The translations under genes were made by a program, and so were the position numbers. Positions 16,548-25,587 of a DNA stretch of 64,000 nucleotides are shown here, one piece after another; position 1 is the first letter of the stretch, and each line of letters opens with the position of its first letter. Location of the stretch: the NCBI GenBank assembly GCA_965276715.1, contig OZ255622.1, positions 2,232,001 to 2,296,000 on the forward strand, in the 5' to 3' direction. This stretch comes from CAXTPV01 sp965276715 (lineage in GTDB: Bacteria; Pseudomonadota; Alphaproteobacteria; Acetobacterales; Acetobacteraceae). Below the pieces are notes generated by a model. It was not told the DNA's origin and searched no databases. It was given only the letters and a program-made list of their open reading frames with translations.

Positions 16548-17176
16548 CACAAGAGCTGGCACGCCTCGTCGAACGTCAGGCGGGGGCTGCGCTCGGGCTG
16601 GTCGGTCCGGTCGGCATGGCCCAGGCAGACCAGGAAGTTGCTGCGCCAGCCATCCGCCGACAGGAACGCATCGTCGACCAGCGCATTGTCGAAGCCCGAC
16701 ATCGGGCCGCAATCCAGCCCCAGCAGGCGAGCGGCCATGATCAGGTAGGCGCCCTGCAGGGTGCCGTTCCTGAACGCGGTCTCCTCGGCGAGCGGCGTGT
16801 TGCCCGCGAACCAGGCGCGTGCATCCGCGTGCGGGTAGAGCCGCGGGAGCTGCTCGTAGAAGGCCGGGTCATGCGCCACGATCGCGACCACTGGAGCCGC
16901 CATCGCACGCTCCGCATTGCCGGCCGACAGCGTCGCGCGAAGCCGCAGCTTGGCGCCGATGCTGCGCAGGAACAGGAACCGGGCCGGCGACGAATTGGCC
17001 GAGGTTGGCCCGAACTTCAACAGCTCGTAGAGCGACTGGATCGTCTCGTCCGCGACCGGCTCCGCCGTCCAGCGCCACGCCGTCCGCGCGTCCCGGAACA
17101 GGAGATCGGCCGGATCGTCCGACCGCGCCGCCGTGACCTCGGGCTCGGTCTGGTTGGCGGGCGAGACTTCGGCCAA
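16547..17176 (-). CDS. RutE/HadB-type nitroreductase family protein
   Basis: 209 aa FMN nitroreductase-fold protein of the malonic semialdehyde reductase type: DPADLLFRDARTAWRW, LYELLKFGPTSANSSPARFL, GTLQGAYLIMAARLLGLDCG, PMSGFDNALVDDAFL and NFLVCLGHAD. The reaction in this organism is uncertain, since no rut genes are near. The only start upstream of the conserved part is TTG 17176, three bases after the nfuA stop, so translation is probably coupled. Confidence 0.82.
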   Translation of the reverse strand: MAEVSPANQTEPEVTAARSDDPADLLFRDARTAWRWTAEPVADETIQSLYELLKFGPTSANSSPARFLFLRSIGAKLRLRATLSAGNAERAMAAPVVAIVAHDPAFYEQLPRLYPHADARAWFAGNTPLAEETAFRNGTLQGAYLIMAARLLGLDCGPMSGFDNALVDDAFLSADGWRSNFLVCLGHADRTDQPERSPRLTFDEACQLL

Positions 17177-17179
17177 GGT

Positions 17180-17743
17180 TCAGAGCTCGACCTGTTCGAC
17201 CGACACCACCTCCGGCACGTAGTGACGCAGCATGTTCTCGATGCCGTGCTTGAGCGTCGCGCGCGATGACGGGCAACCGCTGCACGAACCCTGCATGTGC
17301 AGTTGCACCACGCCGTCCTGGTAGCCATGAAAGACGATGTCGCCGCCGTCGGCCGCCACCGCCGGGCGGACGCGCGTGTCGAGCAGCTCCTTGATCTGCT
17401 CGACCACCTCGCGATCCTCCGGCTTGAACGCCCCGCCTGCCACCGCCGCCGGCTCGCCCTCGATCACCGGGCTGCCCGAGACGAAATGATCGACCAGCGA
17501 CGCCAGCACCTGCGGCTTGAGCGACGCCCAGTCATGGTCCTCCGTCTTGCTGACGGTCACGAAATCCGTGCCCAGGAACACCCGCGCCACGCCGTCCAGC
17601 CCAAACAGGCGCGTCGCCAGCGGGCTGCGTCCGGCCTGCGCCTCGGTGGCGAAATCCGCGGTCGCCATTCCAGGCATCACCGCCTGTCCGGGCAGGAACT
17701 TCAACGTCGACGGGTTCGGCGTGCCTTCGGTCTCGATGAACAT
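17180..17743 (-). CDS. NfuA/Nfu1-type iron-sulfur cluster scaffold
   Basis: 187 aa. The N-terminal Nfu domain begins MFIETEGTPNPSTLKFLPGQ. The C-terminal NifU-like domain has RPAVAADGGDIVFHGY and the cluster-binding CSGCPSS (about residues 150-156). Role: assembly and delivery of [4Fe-4S] clusters to target proteins in the cytoplasm. First gene of the nfuA-nitroreductase-tsaB-rimI run and divergent from the gene at 17850. Confidence 0.92.
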   Translation of the reverse strand: MFIETEGTPNPSTLKFLPGQAVMPGMATADFATEAQAGRSPLATRLFGLDGVARVFLGTDFVTVSKTEDHDWASLKPQVLASLVDHFVSGSPVIEGEPAAVAGGAFKPEDREVVEQIKELLDTRVRPAVAADGGDIVFHGYQDGVVQLHMQGSCSGCPSSRATLKHGIENMLRHYVPEVVSVEQVEL

Positions 17744-17849
17744 GCGTTTGTCCTGCGTCCCTGTTCCGCCTTGGAGGCCAGGCGGCTATAAGCCAGCGAG
17801 CTTGGAAATGGCGAGGGCAGCACCGCGCCGCAAGCACGGGAGCCGTGCG

Positions 17850-18806
17850 ATGTCCCTCCGATACTCGGCAGCACTGGCGGTTCTGCTCGCGGTCCCGGCG
17901 CGCGCCGAGCCGCTCGCCTTCGTGCTGAACTCGGCCGACGCCTCGATCAGCGAAATCGACGTGGGCACCCACCGCGAGGTCCGGCGCGTCCCGGTCCTGC
18001 GCGAGCCGCACCACATGGCGCTCACCCCCGACGGCAGGTCGCTCGTCGTGGGCGACACCGCCGGCAACGCGCTCTTCTATCTCGATCCCGACTCCGGCGC
18101 GCTGCAGCGCGAGATCACCGTCAGCGACCCCTACCAGGTCTCGTTCAGTCCCGACGGGCGCTTCTTCACCGTCGCCGGCCTCGCCCGCAACCAGGTCGAC
18201 ATCTACGACGCCGGGTCGATGCAGCTCCTGCACCGCGTCCCCGCGCGCGCGATGCCGAGCCACATCAACTACGCACCCGACAGCAGCGTCGTCTATGTGA
18301 CACTCCAGGACACCGACAGCCTGATCGCGATCGAAACCGGGTCGGGCAAGACCCTCTGGACGTCGAAGGTCGGCAAGACGCCCGCGGGCGTGATGTGGCA
18401 CGACGGCGCGCTGCTGGTGGGCGACATGGGCTCCGATCACATCGCCGTCGTCGACCCGGTGGACGGCCACGTCGAACGCACCGTCGTCACCGGACGCGCC
18501 GCGCACAACCTGTTCATGAGCCCCGATGGCAGATCGCTGTATGTGACCAACCGAGTCTCCGGCACGCTGTCCGAACTCGACCCGACGACACTCGCGGTCC
18601 GCCGCACCTTCTCGGTGCCCGGCGGCCCGGACGACATCTCGTTCGCGCCCGACGGGACGATCTGGGCCAGCCTGCGCTGGCGCCAGCACGTGGCCCTGAT
18701 CGACCCGCGGACCGGCACCTACACCACCATCCCCACCGGCCGGTCTCCGCACGGCATCTGGCTCAACACCGGCCGCCGCCCCCGCGCCGTCGCATCCCGC
18801 CCGTGA
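17850..18806 (+). CDS. Exported YVTN/beta-propeller repeat protein
   Basis: 318 aa. Signal peptide MSLRYSAALAVLLAVPARA with cleavage expected before EP. The mature part is a set of about seven propeller blades recognisable by repeats such as LTPDGRSLVVGDT, FSPDGRFFTVAG, YAPDSSVVYVTL, MSPDGRSLYVTN and FAPDGTIWASL. Likely periplasmic; the ligand or enzyme activity is unknown. GGGAG precedes ATG 17850. Divergent from nfuA across about 100 bp. Confidence 0.82.
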   Translation: MSLRYSAALAVLLAVPARAEPLAFVLNSADASISEIDVGTHREVRRVPVLREPHHMALTPDGRSLVVGDTAGNALFYLDPDSGALQREITVSDPYQVSFSPDGRFFTVAGLARNQVDIYDAGSMQLLHRVPARAMPSHINYAPDSSVVYVTLQDTDSLIAIETGSGKTLWTSKVGKTPAGVMWHDGALLVGDMGSDHIAVVDPVDGHVERTVVTGRAAHNLFMSPDGRSLYVTNRVSGTLSELDPTTLAVRRTFSVPGGPDDISFAPDGTIWASLRWRQHVALIDPRTGTYTTIPTGRSPHGIWLNTGRRPRAVASRP

Positions 18807-19074
18807 GAAGGCGAGAGCGCCGCGCACACCGTCCGGCGTCCTCGGACGAACAGCCTGCGCTTGCCCGCGAACAACGGCGACATCTTCCGCAGGCGCCGAC
18901 CAGTACAACGCCGAGCGGCTGAAATAACACGCCGCTCCGTATCGTTGGTCCGGTCTCTTCCGCGATGACACTGAAGTTTCTCTTGTGCGCGGACACGCCG
19001 TCCGCGCAGCATCCAGGCCAAAGCAGCATGGCAAAGCCGTCTGACGGGATTTGCCAATCAAGGGAGAAATAGCC

Positions 19075-20313
19075 ATGCGGGTTCGCGAGTATTGTCTGAC
19101 AGCGTGTGCGGCGACCTTCGCCGGCTTGGGTTTCGGCGCAAGCGCACTCGCCACCACGCCCGTTTTCACCACGCTCGTCTCCTTCAGCGGCGCCAACGGC
19201 AACTTTCCCGTCGGCGGCCTTGCCGTCGACCTGCTCGGCAACCTCTATGGCACGACCGAATTCGGCGGCAGCGGCGTCTCGCCGACAAATCTGGGTAACG
19301 GCACGGTGTTCGAGCTGTCGGGTTCCGGACACAGGACCTTGTCGAACGTCGTCGCCTTCAATGGCGTCGACGGTGCCAACCCAACCGCGACACTGACCCT
19401 CGATCTGGCCAACAATCTTTATGGCACGACCGCGACCGGTGGTGGTCCGGCCGGCGGCGGAACGGCATTCCGCCTCTCCGGCGCCGGCCACACGACCCGG
19501 ACCACTCTCGCCACGTTCACCGGACCGAACGGTGGCAATCCCACCTCCGCGCTGTCTTTCGGTCTGACACCGCAGTCCGCTCCGCCATTCTTCTCCATCG
19601 ACCTGTTCGGGGCGGCCAACAGCGCCGGTCCGAACGGCAATGGCACGATCTTCCGGCTATCCGGCGCCAACTTCCAAACCATGACGACTGTCGACGCTGT
19701 CGGCGGCACCATCGGCGAGCCGGCAGGCTTGACGGTCATTGCAGACGCCGCCGGCAACCTGTTCGCGGTCAACGCCGCTGGCGGCCGCTTCGGACAGGGC
19801 ACTGTCTTCGAGTTGTCGGGCCCAACTCACGGCACGATGACCGTGCTGGCGACATTCACCGGGACAAATGGCGCCTTCCCGCTCTCGTCACTGACGTTCG
19901 ATCGGTCCGGCAACCTTTACGGAACGACCAGCACGGGCGGCCCGAGCGGGAACGGAACCGTCTTCGAGCTCTCCGGGCCCACTCACCAGACGCTGACCAC
20001 GCTCGCGGCCTTCGGTACCGGCGAGGGCGGCGCCGCGCCCGTCGCGGCGGTGCTGATCGATACGGCCGGTAACATATTCGGCACGACCTCAGCCGGTGGC
20101 GAGAGTGGCAACGGCACGGTCTTCAAGATCTCGGCCGATCACCGTGCCTTCACCGTCCTGCACACCTTCCACGGCAGCGACGGCGACAGACCGCTCGACT
20201 CCCTCACGGCCGACTTTGCCGGCAATCTCTACGGCACGACGGCGCTCGGCGGCACGAACGATGACGGTACCGCCTTCGAATTGACCGGAACCGGATTCGT
20301 CGGCCTTCGCTAG
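19075..20313 (+). CDS. Secreted GloVer-repeat protein (TIGR03803-type tandem repeats)
   Basis: 412 aa. Signal peptide ending GLGFGASALA, then tandem repeats of about 50 residues built as GNLYGTTxxGG...GNGTVFELSG..H.T...LAxFxGxNGxxP. About seven are visible over the whole mature chain, matching the Gloeobacter/Verrucomicrobia (GloVer) repeat. A beta-propeller-like extracellular fold is likely. No C-terminal sorting anchor is evident. AAGGGAG lies 9 nt before ATG 19075. The preceding 268-bp gap shows no gene. A hairpin terminator follows. Confidence 0.8.
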   Translation: MRVREYCLTACAATFAGLGFGASALATTPVFTTLVSFSGANGNFPVGGLAVDLLGNLYGTTEFGGSGVSPTNLGNGTVFELSGSGHRTLSNVVAFNGVDGANPTATLTLDLANNLYGTTATGGGPAGGGTAFRLSGAGHTTRTTLATFTGPNGGNPTSALSFGLTPQSAPPFFSIDLFGAANSAGPNGNGTIFRLSGANFQTMTTVDAVGGTIGEPAGLTVIADAAGNLFAVNAAGGRFGQGTVFELSGPTHGTMTVLATFTGTNGAFPLSSLTFDRSGNLYGTTSTGGPSGNGTVFELSGPTHQTLTTLAAFGTGEGGAAPVAAVLIDTAGNIFGTTSAGGESGNGTVFKISADHRAFTVLHTFHGSDGDRPLDSLTADFAGNLYGTTALGGTNDDGTAFELTGTGFVGLR

Positions 20314-20336
20314 CCTGCGGTAATTCGTGCCGGGGT

Positions 20337-20358
20337 CTGGGGCCGGCCTCGGCCCCAG
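20337..20358. terminator. Hairpin terminator between convergent genes
   Basis: CTGGGGCCG / CGGCCCCAG stem (9 bp, loop GCCT) is followed on the plus strand by the pyrimidine-rich CTTCCTTCTTCCC. It lies between the GloVer gene stop (20313) and the convergent ABC-operon stop (20372). Confidence 0.65.
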
Positions 20359-20371
20359 CTTCCTTCTTCCC

Positions 20372-21394
20372 TTACTGCTCGGCGTAATGCCCGGAGACGA
20401 GGTTCTTGCGGACGATGCCGGTGAGGTCGTCGAGGAACTTCTGCGGGTGGACGTAGAGCTGGTCGTAGTAGTGGCCGACATTGTCCTTGGTGATCTGCGG
20501 CATGATGAACATCGCCACTTGCGGGATCGGCTTGCCCTGGATGTGATCGACCGCGACCTGGACCGCCATGCCGAGCTCGAGCGGGCCGTCCTGCAGGTTG
20601 GTCTCGGTCTCGGTGCCGTCGCGCACCGCGCGCATGCCGTCCTTGATGCCGTCGACGCCGGTGACCGGGATCTTGCCGGCGAGGCCCTTCTCGCGCATCG
20701 CCTGCAGCGCGCCGATCGCCATGTCGTCGTTCTCGCCGATCACGCCCACGATCTGGTTGCCGTAGCGTGACAGCCAGTCCTGCATGACGCTGTAGGCCTG
20801 GTTGCGGGCCCAGTTGCCGGGCTGCATCGCGAGCAGCTTCACGTCGGGATTCTTGGCGAGCACCTCCTTGATCCCCTTGGTACGGTCGATCTCGCCCGAT
20901 TGGCCGAGCGGGCCCTGCAGCACGACGATGCCGCCCTTGCCATGGATCGCGTCCATCAGGCCCTGGGCTTCCTGGCGCCCGGCGGCGACGTCATCGGGAC
21001 CGACATAGGAGATCGCGTCCTTCTGGGTGGCGTCGCTGACGGTCAGGTTGACGGTGACGACAGGAATGCCGGCGGCCTTGGCGGCGGCGACCTGCGGGCC
21101 GAGCGTGGAGGAATTGACGGCGGCGATGATGATCGCGTCGACATGCTGGTTGATGAATTGCTGGATCTGCGAGATCTGGTTGTTGACGTCCATGTGGGCG
21201 GAGTTCCACAGCACGGTCGCACCGTTCGCCTTGGCGACCGCCTCGGCGCCGCCTTTGCCGAGCGAGATGAACGAGCTCATGTCGTAGACGGTGTAGCCGA
21301 TGACGGGGTGCGCCTTGTCGGCGAGTGCCGCGCCAGGGGCGAGGGTGGCGAGCCCGAGAGCGGCGCCGGCGAGCAGCAGATGTCGGTTCGTCAT
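20372..21394 (-). CDS. Sugar ABC transporter periplasmic binding protein (RbsB-like)
   Basis: 340 aa. Signal peptide with LLLAGAALGLATLAPGAALA before DK. Periplasmic-binding-protein type I fold: HPVIGYTVYDMSSFISLGKG, QISQIQQFINQHVDAIIIAA, AAKAAGIPVVTVN, GVIGENDDMAIGALQAM and VTGVDGIKDGMRAV. Family knowledge points to a monosaccharide or polyol ligand; the exact substrate is not deducible. Last gene of the HAD-ATPase-permease-binding protein operon. Confidence 0.88.
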   Translation of the reverse strand: MTNRHLLLAGAALGLATLAPGAALADKAHPVIGYTVYDMSSFISLGKGGAEAVAKANGATVLWNSAHMDVNNQISQIQQFINQHVDAIIIAAVNSSTLGPQVAAAKAAGIPVVTVNLTVSDATQKDAISYVGPDDVAAGRQEAQGLMDAIHGKGGIVVLQGPLGQSGEIDRTKGIKEVLAKNPDVKLLAMQPGNWARNQAYSVMQDWLSRYGNQIVGVIGENDDMAIGALQAMREKGLAGKIPVTGVDGIKDGMRAVRDGTETETNLQDGPLELGMAVQVAVDHIQGKPIPQVAMFIMPQITKDNVGHYYDQLYVHPQKFLDDLTGIVRKNLVSGHYAEQ

Positions 21395-21433
21395 GGTTTC
21401 TTCCCTGTTGCGTTTGTTCGGTCCGGGAGTTGG

Positions 21434-22426
21434 TCAGTCGTCGGTGCGGTGGGTGACGCTGTCGACGAAGACGGCGCCGATGATGATCAGGCCCTTCACG
21501 ATGAGCTGGTAGAACGGCGAGACGTTGATGATGTTCAGGCCGTTGTCGAGCACGCCGATGATGAGGAAGCCGAACACGGTTCCGATCAGCGAGCCGCGGC
21601 CGCCGGCGAGGCTGATGCCGCCGATGACGGCGGCGGCGATGGCGTTCAGTTCGTAGCCGGTGCCGCTGTTGGCGATGCCGGCGGTGGCGCGGGCCGCGAG
21701 CAGGACGCCGGCGATGCCGGCGAGCACGCCCGAGATGGTGTAGACGGCGAAACGGGTGGTGCGAAGATTGACGCCGGCGACGCGGGCGGCATGCGCGTTG
21801 CCGCCGACGGCGTAGACATGCATGCCGAACCGGGTCCGGGCGAGCACGAGCCACGAGATCGCGACCACGACGATCATCACCACGACCGGGATCGAGAGCC
21901 CGTGCAGGGTGCCCGACAGGGATAGGAACTGGTCGGACAGGCCGGAAATCGGCTGGCCGTCGCTGAAGACGAAGGCGAGACCGGAGGCGACGGTCATGTT
22001 GCCCAGGGTGGCCACGAACGGGGGCACCTTGGCGATGGCGACGAGCGCGCCATTGAAGGCGCCGATCGCGCCGCCGGCGAGCATGCCGAGACCGACGGCG
22101 CCGGCGCAGGTGAGCGCGCCGTCATCCTGGGCGAAGAGGGCGGCGGTGACGCCGGCGAGGCCCACGACGCTGCCGACGGAGAGATCGATGCCGCCGGTCA
22201 GGATGACGAAGGTGGCGCCGGTGGCGAGCAGCGCGTTGGCGGCGACCTGGATGAGGATGACGTTGAGGTTGGAGACGGTCAGGAAGGAGTGGTTGGTGAT
22301 GGCAAGGGCCACGATGAAGACAGCGAGGATGATGACGAGCGCGTAGCGGAGTGCGAGCGCGCGCAGGGCCCGGCCGTCCCAGGTGCGCCGTGCGGTCAGC
22401 GTGCCTGCTGCGTCAGCGCTCGGCAT
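21434..22426 (-). CDS. Sugar ABC transporter permease (RbsC-like)
   Basis: 330 aa integral membrane protein with about 8-10 hydrophobic segments. Carries TGGIDLSVGSVVGLAG and VYAVGGNAHAARVAGVN, then AIAAAVIGGISLAGGRGSLI near the end, the conserved stretches of RbsC/AraH permeases. Its start overlaps the ATPase gene by 14 bp. Forms the channel with the ATPase encoded upstream. Confidence 0.9.
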   Translation of the reverse strand: MPSADAAGTLTARRTWDGRALRALALRYALVIILAVFIVALAITNHSFLTVSNLNVILIQVAANALLATGATFVILTGGIDLSVGSVVGLAGVTAALFAQDDGALTCAGAVGLGMLAGGAIGAFNGALVAIAKVPPFVATLGNMTVASGLAFVFSDGQPISGLSDQFLSLSGTLHGLSIPVVVMIVVVAISWLVLARTRFGMHVYAVGGNAHAARVAGVNLRTTRFAVYTISGVLAGIAGVLLAARATAGIANSGTGYELNAIAAAVIGGISLAGGRGSLIGTVFGFLIIGVLDNGLNIINVSPFYQLIVKGLIIIGAVFVDSVTHRTDD

Positions 22427-23942
22427 CGGATCTTCCCATCGCCAGACGAAGGATGCGTTCCTGGTCGAGTTCGTCCGGGCCGAGTTCGCCCATGATGTTG
22501 CCGCCGCGGATGACGAGCACGCGGTGGGAGAGGTTGATCAGTTCGGGCATGTCGGACGAGGCAAGCAGGATGGCGACTCCCTGGGCGGCCAGATCGTTGA
22601 TCAGGCGGTAGAGCTCGCTGCGGGCACCGACATCGATGCCGCGCGTCGGCTCGTCGAGGATGAGCACCTTGGGGGCGCCGGTGACGAGCCAGCGGGCCAG
22701 CGCCACCTTCTGCTGGTTGCCGCCGGAGAGCTGGCCGACCTTCTGGCCGACATTGGCGTAGTGTACGCGGGTGCGCTCGAGCACGTCGAGCGAGCGGGTG
22801 CGGCGGCTTGCGTTGTCGATCAGGCCGCCGGCGCCGGTGAATTGGCGGAGATGCGGCAGGGTGACGTTGTCGAGGATCGACATCGTCGTCAGCACGCCGG
22901 CGAGCTTGCGGTCCTCGGGGACCATGGCGATGCCGCGTCGGATGGAGCGCTCCATGTCGCCGAGGGGCAGGGGCTCGTTGTTGAGCGTGATGTGGCCGGT
23001 GGCGGGACGGAGGCCGAAGATCGCCTCGAGCATCTCGCTGCGTCCGGCGCCGACGAGGCCGCCGAGGCCGAGGATCTCGCCGGCATGGAGCGTGAAGGAG
23101 ACGCGGCTGTCGAAGCCGACAACGTGAAGGTCGCGGACCTCGAGGACGGGAGCACGGCCGGCCTCGATCGCGCGGTCCGGAAAGAGCTCGGTGATCTCGC
23201 GGCCAACCATGTCGGCGATGATCTGGCGTTCGGTGAGTTCGGTGGTGGGCGCGTGGCGGATGATGGCGCCGTCGCGCATGATCGCGACCGTGTCGGAGAT
23301 GCGCTCGATCTCCTCCATCCGGTGGCTGGTGTAGAGAATGCAGACGCCGCGGGCCCTGAGCTGGGCGATGACGCGGAAGAGTTGCTCGGTCTCGTTCGAG
23401 GAGAGCGACGAGGACGGCTCGTCCATCAGCACGACGCGCGAATCGCGCGACGTCGCCTTGATGATCTCGACCATCTGGGTCGCGGCGACGCCGAGGCGAT
23501 GCATCGGCTGGGCCGGGTCGATGTCGAGGCCGACCTCGGCGAGCATGGCCGCCGCGATCGCGATCATCTCGCGTCGCTTGACGAGACCGAACAGCCCGGT
23601 GCGTTCGCGGCCGATCAGCAGGTTCTGCCACACCTGCATGTCCGGGATGGGGGCCAATTCCTGCGGGATGATGGAGACGCCGAGGGACTGGGCGGCCAGC
23701 GGATCGAAGCGGGTGACGCGCCGGCCGAACAGCGAGATCGTGCCGGCGTCGGGGGTGAGCTGGCCGGCGATCAGCTTGAAGAGGGTGGACTTGCCGGCCC
23801 CGTTCTCGCCCGCGAGCACGTTGACGGTGCCTGGCTCGAAGCGGACGGCGATGTCGCGCAGGACCGGCACGCCCTCGAAGCCCTTGGAGAGGCCGGCGCA
23901 TTGCACGGCGGGCGCGGCGGCGGTGTCCAGCGCGGCACTCAC
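22413..23942 (-). CDS. Sugar ABC transporter ATP-binding protein (RbsA-like)
   Basis: 509 aa with two fused ABC domains. The first has Walker A GENGAGKST and a degenerate signature region; the second has GLVGAGRSE, LSGGNQQKVALARWL and Walker B VLILDEPTRGIDVGA. The arrangement is standard for RbsA/XylG-type importers, where the first domain binds and the second is degenerate or regulatory. Start GTG 23942 overlaps the HAD gene stop (GTGA). Confidence 0.9.
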   Translation of the reverse strand: MSAALDTAAAPAVQCAGLSKGFEGVPVLRDIAVRFEPGTVNVLAGENGAGKSTLFKLIAGQLTPDAGTISLFGRRVTRFDPLAAQSLGVSIIPQELAPIPDMQVWQNLLIGRERTGLFGLVKRREMIAIAAAMLAEVGLDIDPAQPMHRLGVAATQMVEIIKATSRDSRVVLMDEPSSSLSSNETEQLFRVIAQLRARGVCILYTSHRMEEIERISDTVAIMRDGAIIRHAPTTELTERQIIADMVGREITELFPDRAIEAGRAPVLEVRDLHVVGFDSRVSFTLHAGEILGLGGLVGAGRSEMLEAIFGLRPATGHITLNNEPLPLGDMERSIRRGIAMVPEDRKLAGVLTTMSILDNVTLPHLRQFTGAGGLIDNASRRTRSLDVLERTRVHYANVGQKVGQLSGGNQQKVALARWLVTGAPKVLILDEPTRGIDVGARSELYRLINDLAAQGVAILLASSDMPELINLSHRVLVIRGGNIMGELGPDELDQERILRLAMGRSDAER

Positions 23943-24817
23943 GGAGCGAGAGCGGCGCGCTGGAGGATGAGCCGGTCGACGGCGTCGGCCCAGCCGTCCT
24001 GCTCGTTGGTGGCGACGATCTCATCGGCGTGGGCGCGGACGTGAGCGGGGGCGTTGCCCATGGCGATGGCGAGGCCGGCGATGTCGAGCATGGGGATGTC
24101 GTTGCTCATGTCGCCGATGCAGGCCATCGCGGCCGGTTCGATGCCGAGGGATTGGGCGATGAAGAGCGCGGCCTCGCCCTTGTTGGCGCGGCGATGGGTG
24201 ACATCGACATGGAAGGGCTGCGAGCGGTGGATCGCGGCCTGGTCGCCGAAGGTCGTGGCGAGCGTCGTTTCCATCCGCGCGACGGCGTCGAAATCGGCGC
24301 CGGCGCCCATCAGCTTGTGGGTGCGGCCGAGATAGGGGGCGAAGTCGTCGACGCGCTCGGGCTCGATGCCGAGAGAGGCACGCTCGTGGGCGACGAAGGG
24401 GAGGCGTTCGCTCTTGAGCAGCCAGCGTCCGTCGGCGAAGAGCCAGACGTCGAGGCCGGCTGCTTCGAGCTCGCCCACGATGGCGCGGCAGGTGGCATGC
24501 GGGATCACCAGCTCCTCGAGGACGCGATCATCCGGGGACAGGATCACCGCGCCGTTGAACCCGGCGCGCGGCGTGTCGAGCGCGAGCGGACCGACAAGGA
24601 CATCGAGGCCGATCGTGGCGCGGCTGCTGACGACAGCGAGGCGGACGCCGGCGTGGCGTAGACGGGCTGCCGCCGCGAGGGTCGCGGGCGAGAGGGACTT
24701 GTCTTGGCGGACGATCGTGCCGTCGACGTCGCTGACGAGAAGACGAACCCGGTGCCGCGCGTCTGCATCAGGCAAAGACGTCCGCACCGCCGCCTCCTGG
24801 TTCCCGGCACGAGCCAT
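23939..24817 (-). CDS. Cof-type HAD phosphatase, first gene of the sugar ABC operon
   Basis: 292 aa. HAD motif I VSDVDGTIVRQD (about residues 28-39), motif II region VVSSR, and motif IV GDMSNDIPMLDIAG near residue 240, with the C2B cap between. Family substrates are sugar phosphates. Coupled by GTGA to the ATPase gene, so it may dephosphorylate the imported sugar or an intermediate (inference). ATG 24817 is the first start before the domain. A perfect palindrome lies 30 bp upstream. Confidence 0.82.
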   Translation of the reverse strand: MARAGNQEAAVRTSLPDADARHRVRLLVSDVDGTIVRQDKSLSPATLAAAARLRHAGVRLAVVSSRATIGLDVLVGPLALDTPRAGFNGAVILSPDDRVLEELVIPHATCRAIVGELEAAGLDVWLFADGRWLLKSERLPFVAHERASLGIEPERVDDFAPYLGRTHKLMGAGADFDAVARMETTLATTFGDQAAIHRSQPFHVDVTHRRANKGEAALFIAQSLGIEPAAMACIGDMSNDIPMLDIAGLAIAMGNAPAHVRAHADEIVATNEQDGWADAVDRLILQRAALAP

Positions 24818-24847
24818 AGGTCTCGCCGCAACAAATGTCAAAGCAGT

Positions 24848-24863
24848 GCCTACATATGTAGGC
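24848..24863. promoter_or_regulatory. Perfect 16-bp palindrome, candidate operator of the HAD-ABC operon
   Basis: GCCTACATATGTAGGC reads the same on both strands and sits between the lipoprotein stop codon (24865) and the HAD gene start (24817). It is a candidate operator for a sugar-responsive regulator of the downstream operon. No regulator gene is adjacent. Confidence 0.5.
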
Positions 24864-24864
24864 T

Positions 24865-25587
24865 TCAGTATGAGACAGGCGGCCCGAGATTGTTGCGCTG
24901 GATCGGGTCGGGACGGTTCGGGGACACGCTCAGCGGCGCCGGGTGGCGGGCGAGCGATGGCATTGCCGGGGCGTGCGCCTGGATGATGGAGACCGGGACG
25001 AGAGCAGTGAAATAGGCGGCGTTGGCGGCGAAGGACGGCGACAGCGCGAGCTCGACGCGGCGGTTCTGGGCGCGGCCGTCGTCGGTGTCGTTCGGCGCGA
25101 TCGGGCGGGTGGCGCCGAAGCCGATGGCGGCGAGGCGGCTGGAATCGATGCCGCGCTCGGCGAGGGCGTCGACGACGGCGCGGGCCCGGGCCTCGGAGAG
25201 GGACTGGTTGGCGTGCGCGGTTCCGATCGCGTCGGTGTTGCCGGCGATGGTGAGCAGGCTGTCGGACGGGCTCGAGCGGATGGCGCGCGCGAGGTTGTCG
25301 AGCGCGGGTGCGGCGTCGGGGCGCGGGATGGCGATGCCGAAATCGAAGAACACGGTGTCGGGGAGGGTCAGGCCGGTGACCGGGACCGGGCCGGCCGGGA
25401 GCGCGACCGTGCGTTGGGCGACGCGGCTCGCGTCCGGAATCGCGGTCGCGAACCCGTCGAGTGCCGCGTCGCGCGCGAGCGATGGATCCTGGGCGGCCGG
25501 GCGGATCGCGATCGGCGGCGCGATCGGCACCGGTGCGGCGACGCAGCCGGTGAGCAGGCCGGGAATGATCAGAAGCGCTCGTCTCAT
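24865..25587 (-). CDS. OmpA-family lipoprotein
   Basis: 240 aa. Lipoprotein signal with lipobox LLTGC, lipidated Cys at about residue 15 (MRRALLIIPGLLTGCVAA). C-terminal OmpA-like peptidoglycan-binding domain from about residue 95: VFFDFGIAIPRPD, LLTIAGNTDAIGTAHANQSL, SEARARAVVDALAERGI, RLAAIGFGATRPIAPND and NRRVELAL. Anchors the outer membrane to the cell wall. It starts at ATG 25587 overlapping the metW stop (ATGA), so it is cotranslated with metX-metW. The unstructured tail after RRVELAL is longer than usual. Confidence 0.84.
   Translation of the reverse strand: MRRALLIIPGLLTGCVAAPVPIAPPIAIRPAAQDPSLARDAALDGFATAIPDASRVAQRTVALPAGPVPVTGLTLPDTVFFDFGIAIPRPDAAPALDNLARAIRSSPSDSLLTIAGNTDAIGTAHANQSLSEARARAVVDALAERGIDSSRLAAIGFGATRPIAPNDTDDGRAQNRRVELALSPSFAANAAYFTALVPVSIIQAHAPAMPSLARHPAPLSVSPNRPDPIQRNNLGPPVSY

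Noticed and set aside
24822..24835. TTGACA as a -35 box for the HAD-ABC operon
   Set aside because: It lies too close to the HAD start codon to serve as its -35 element.
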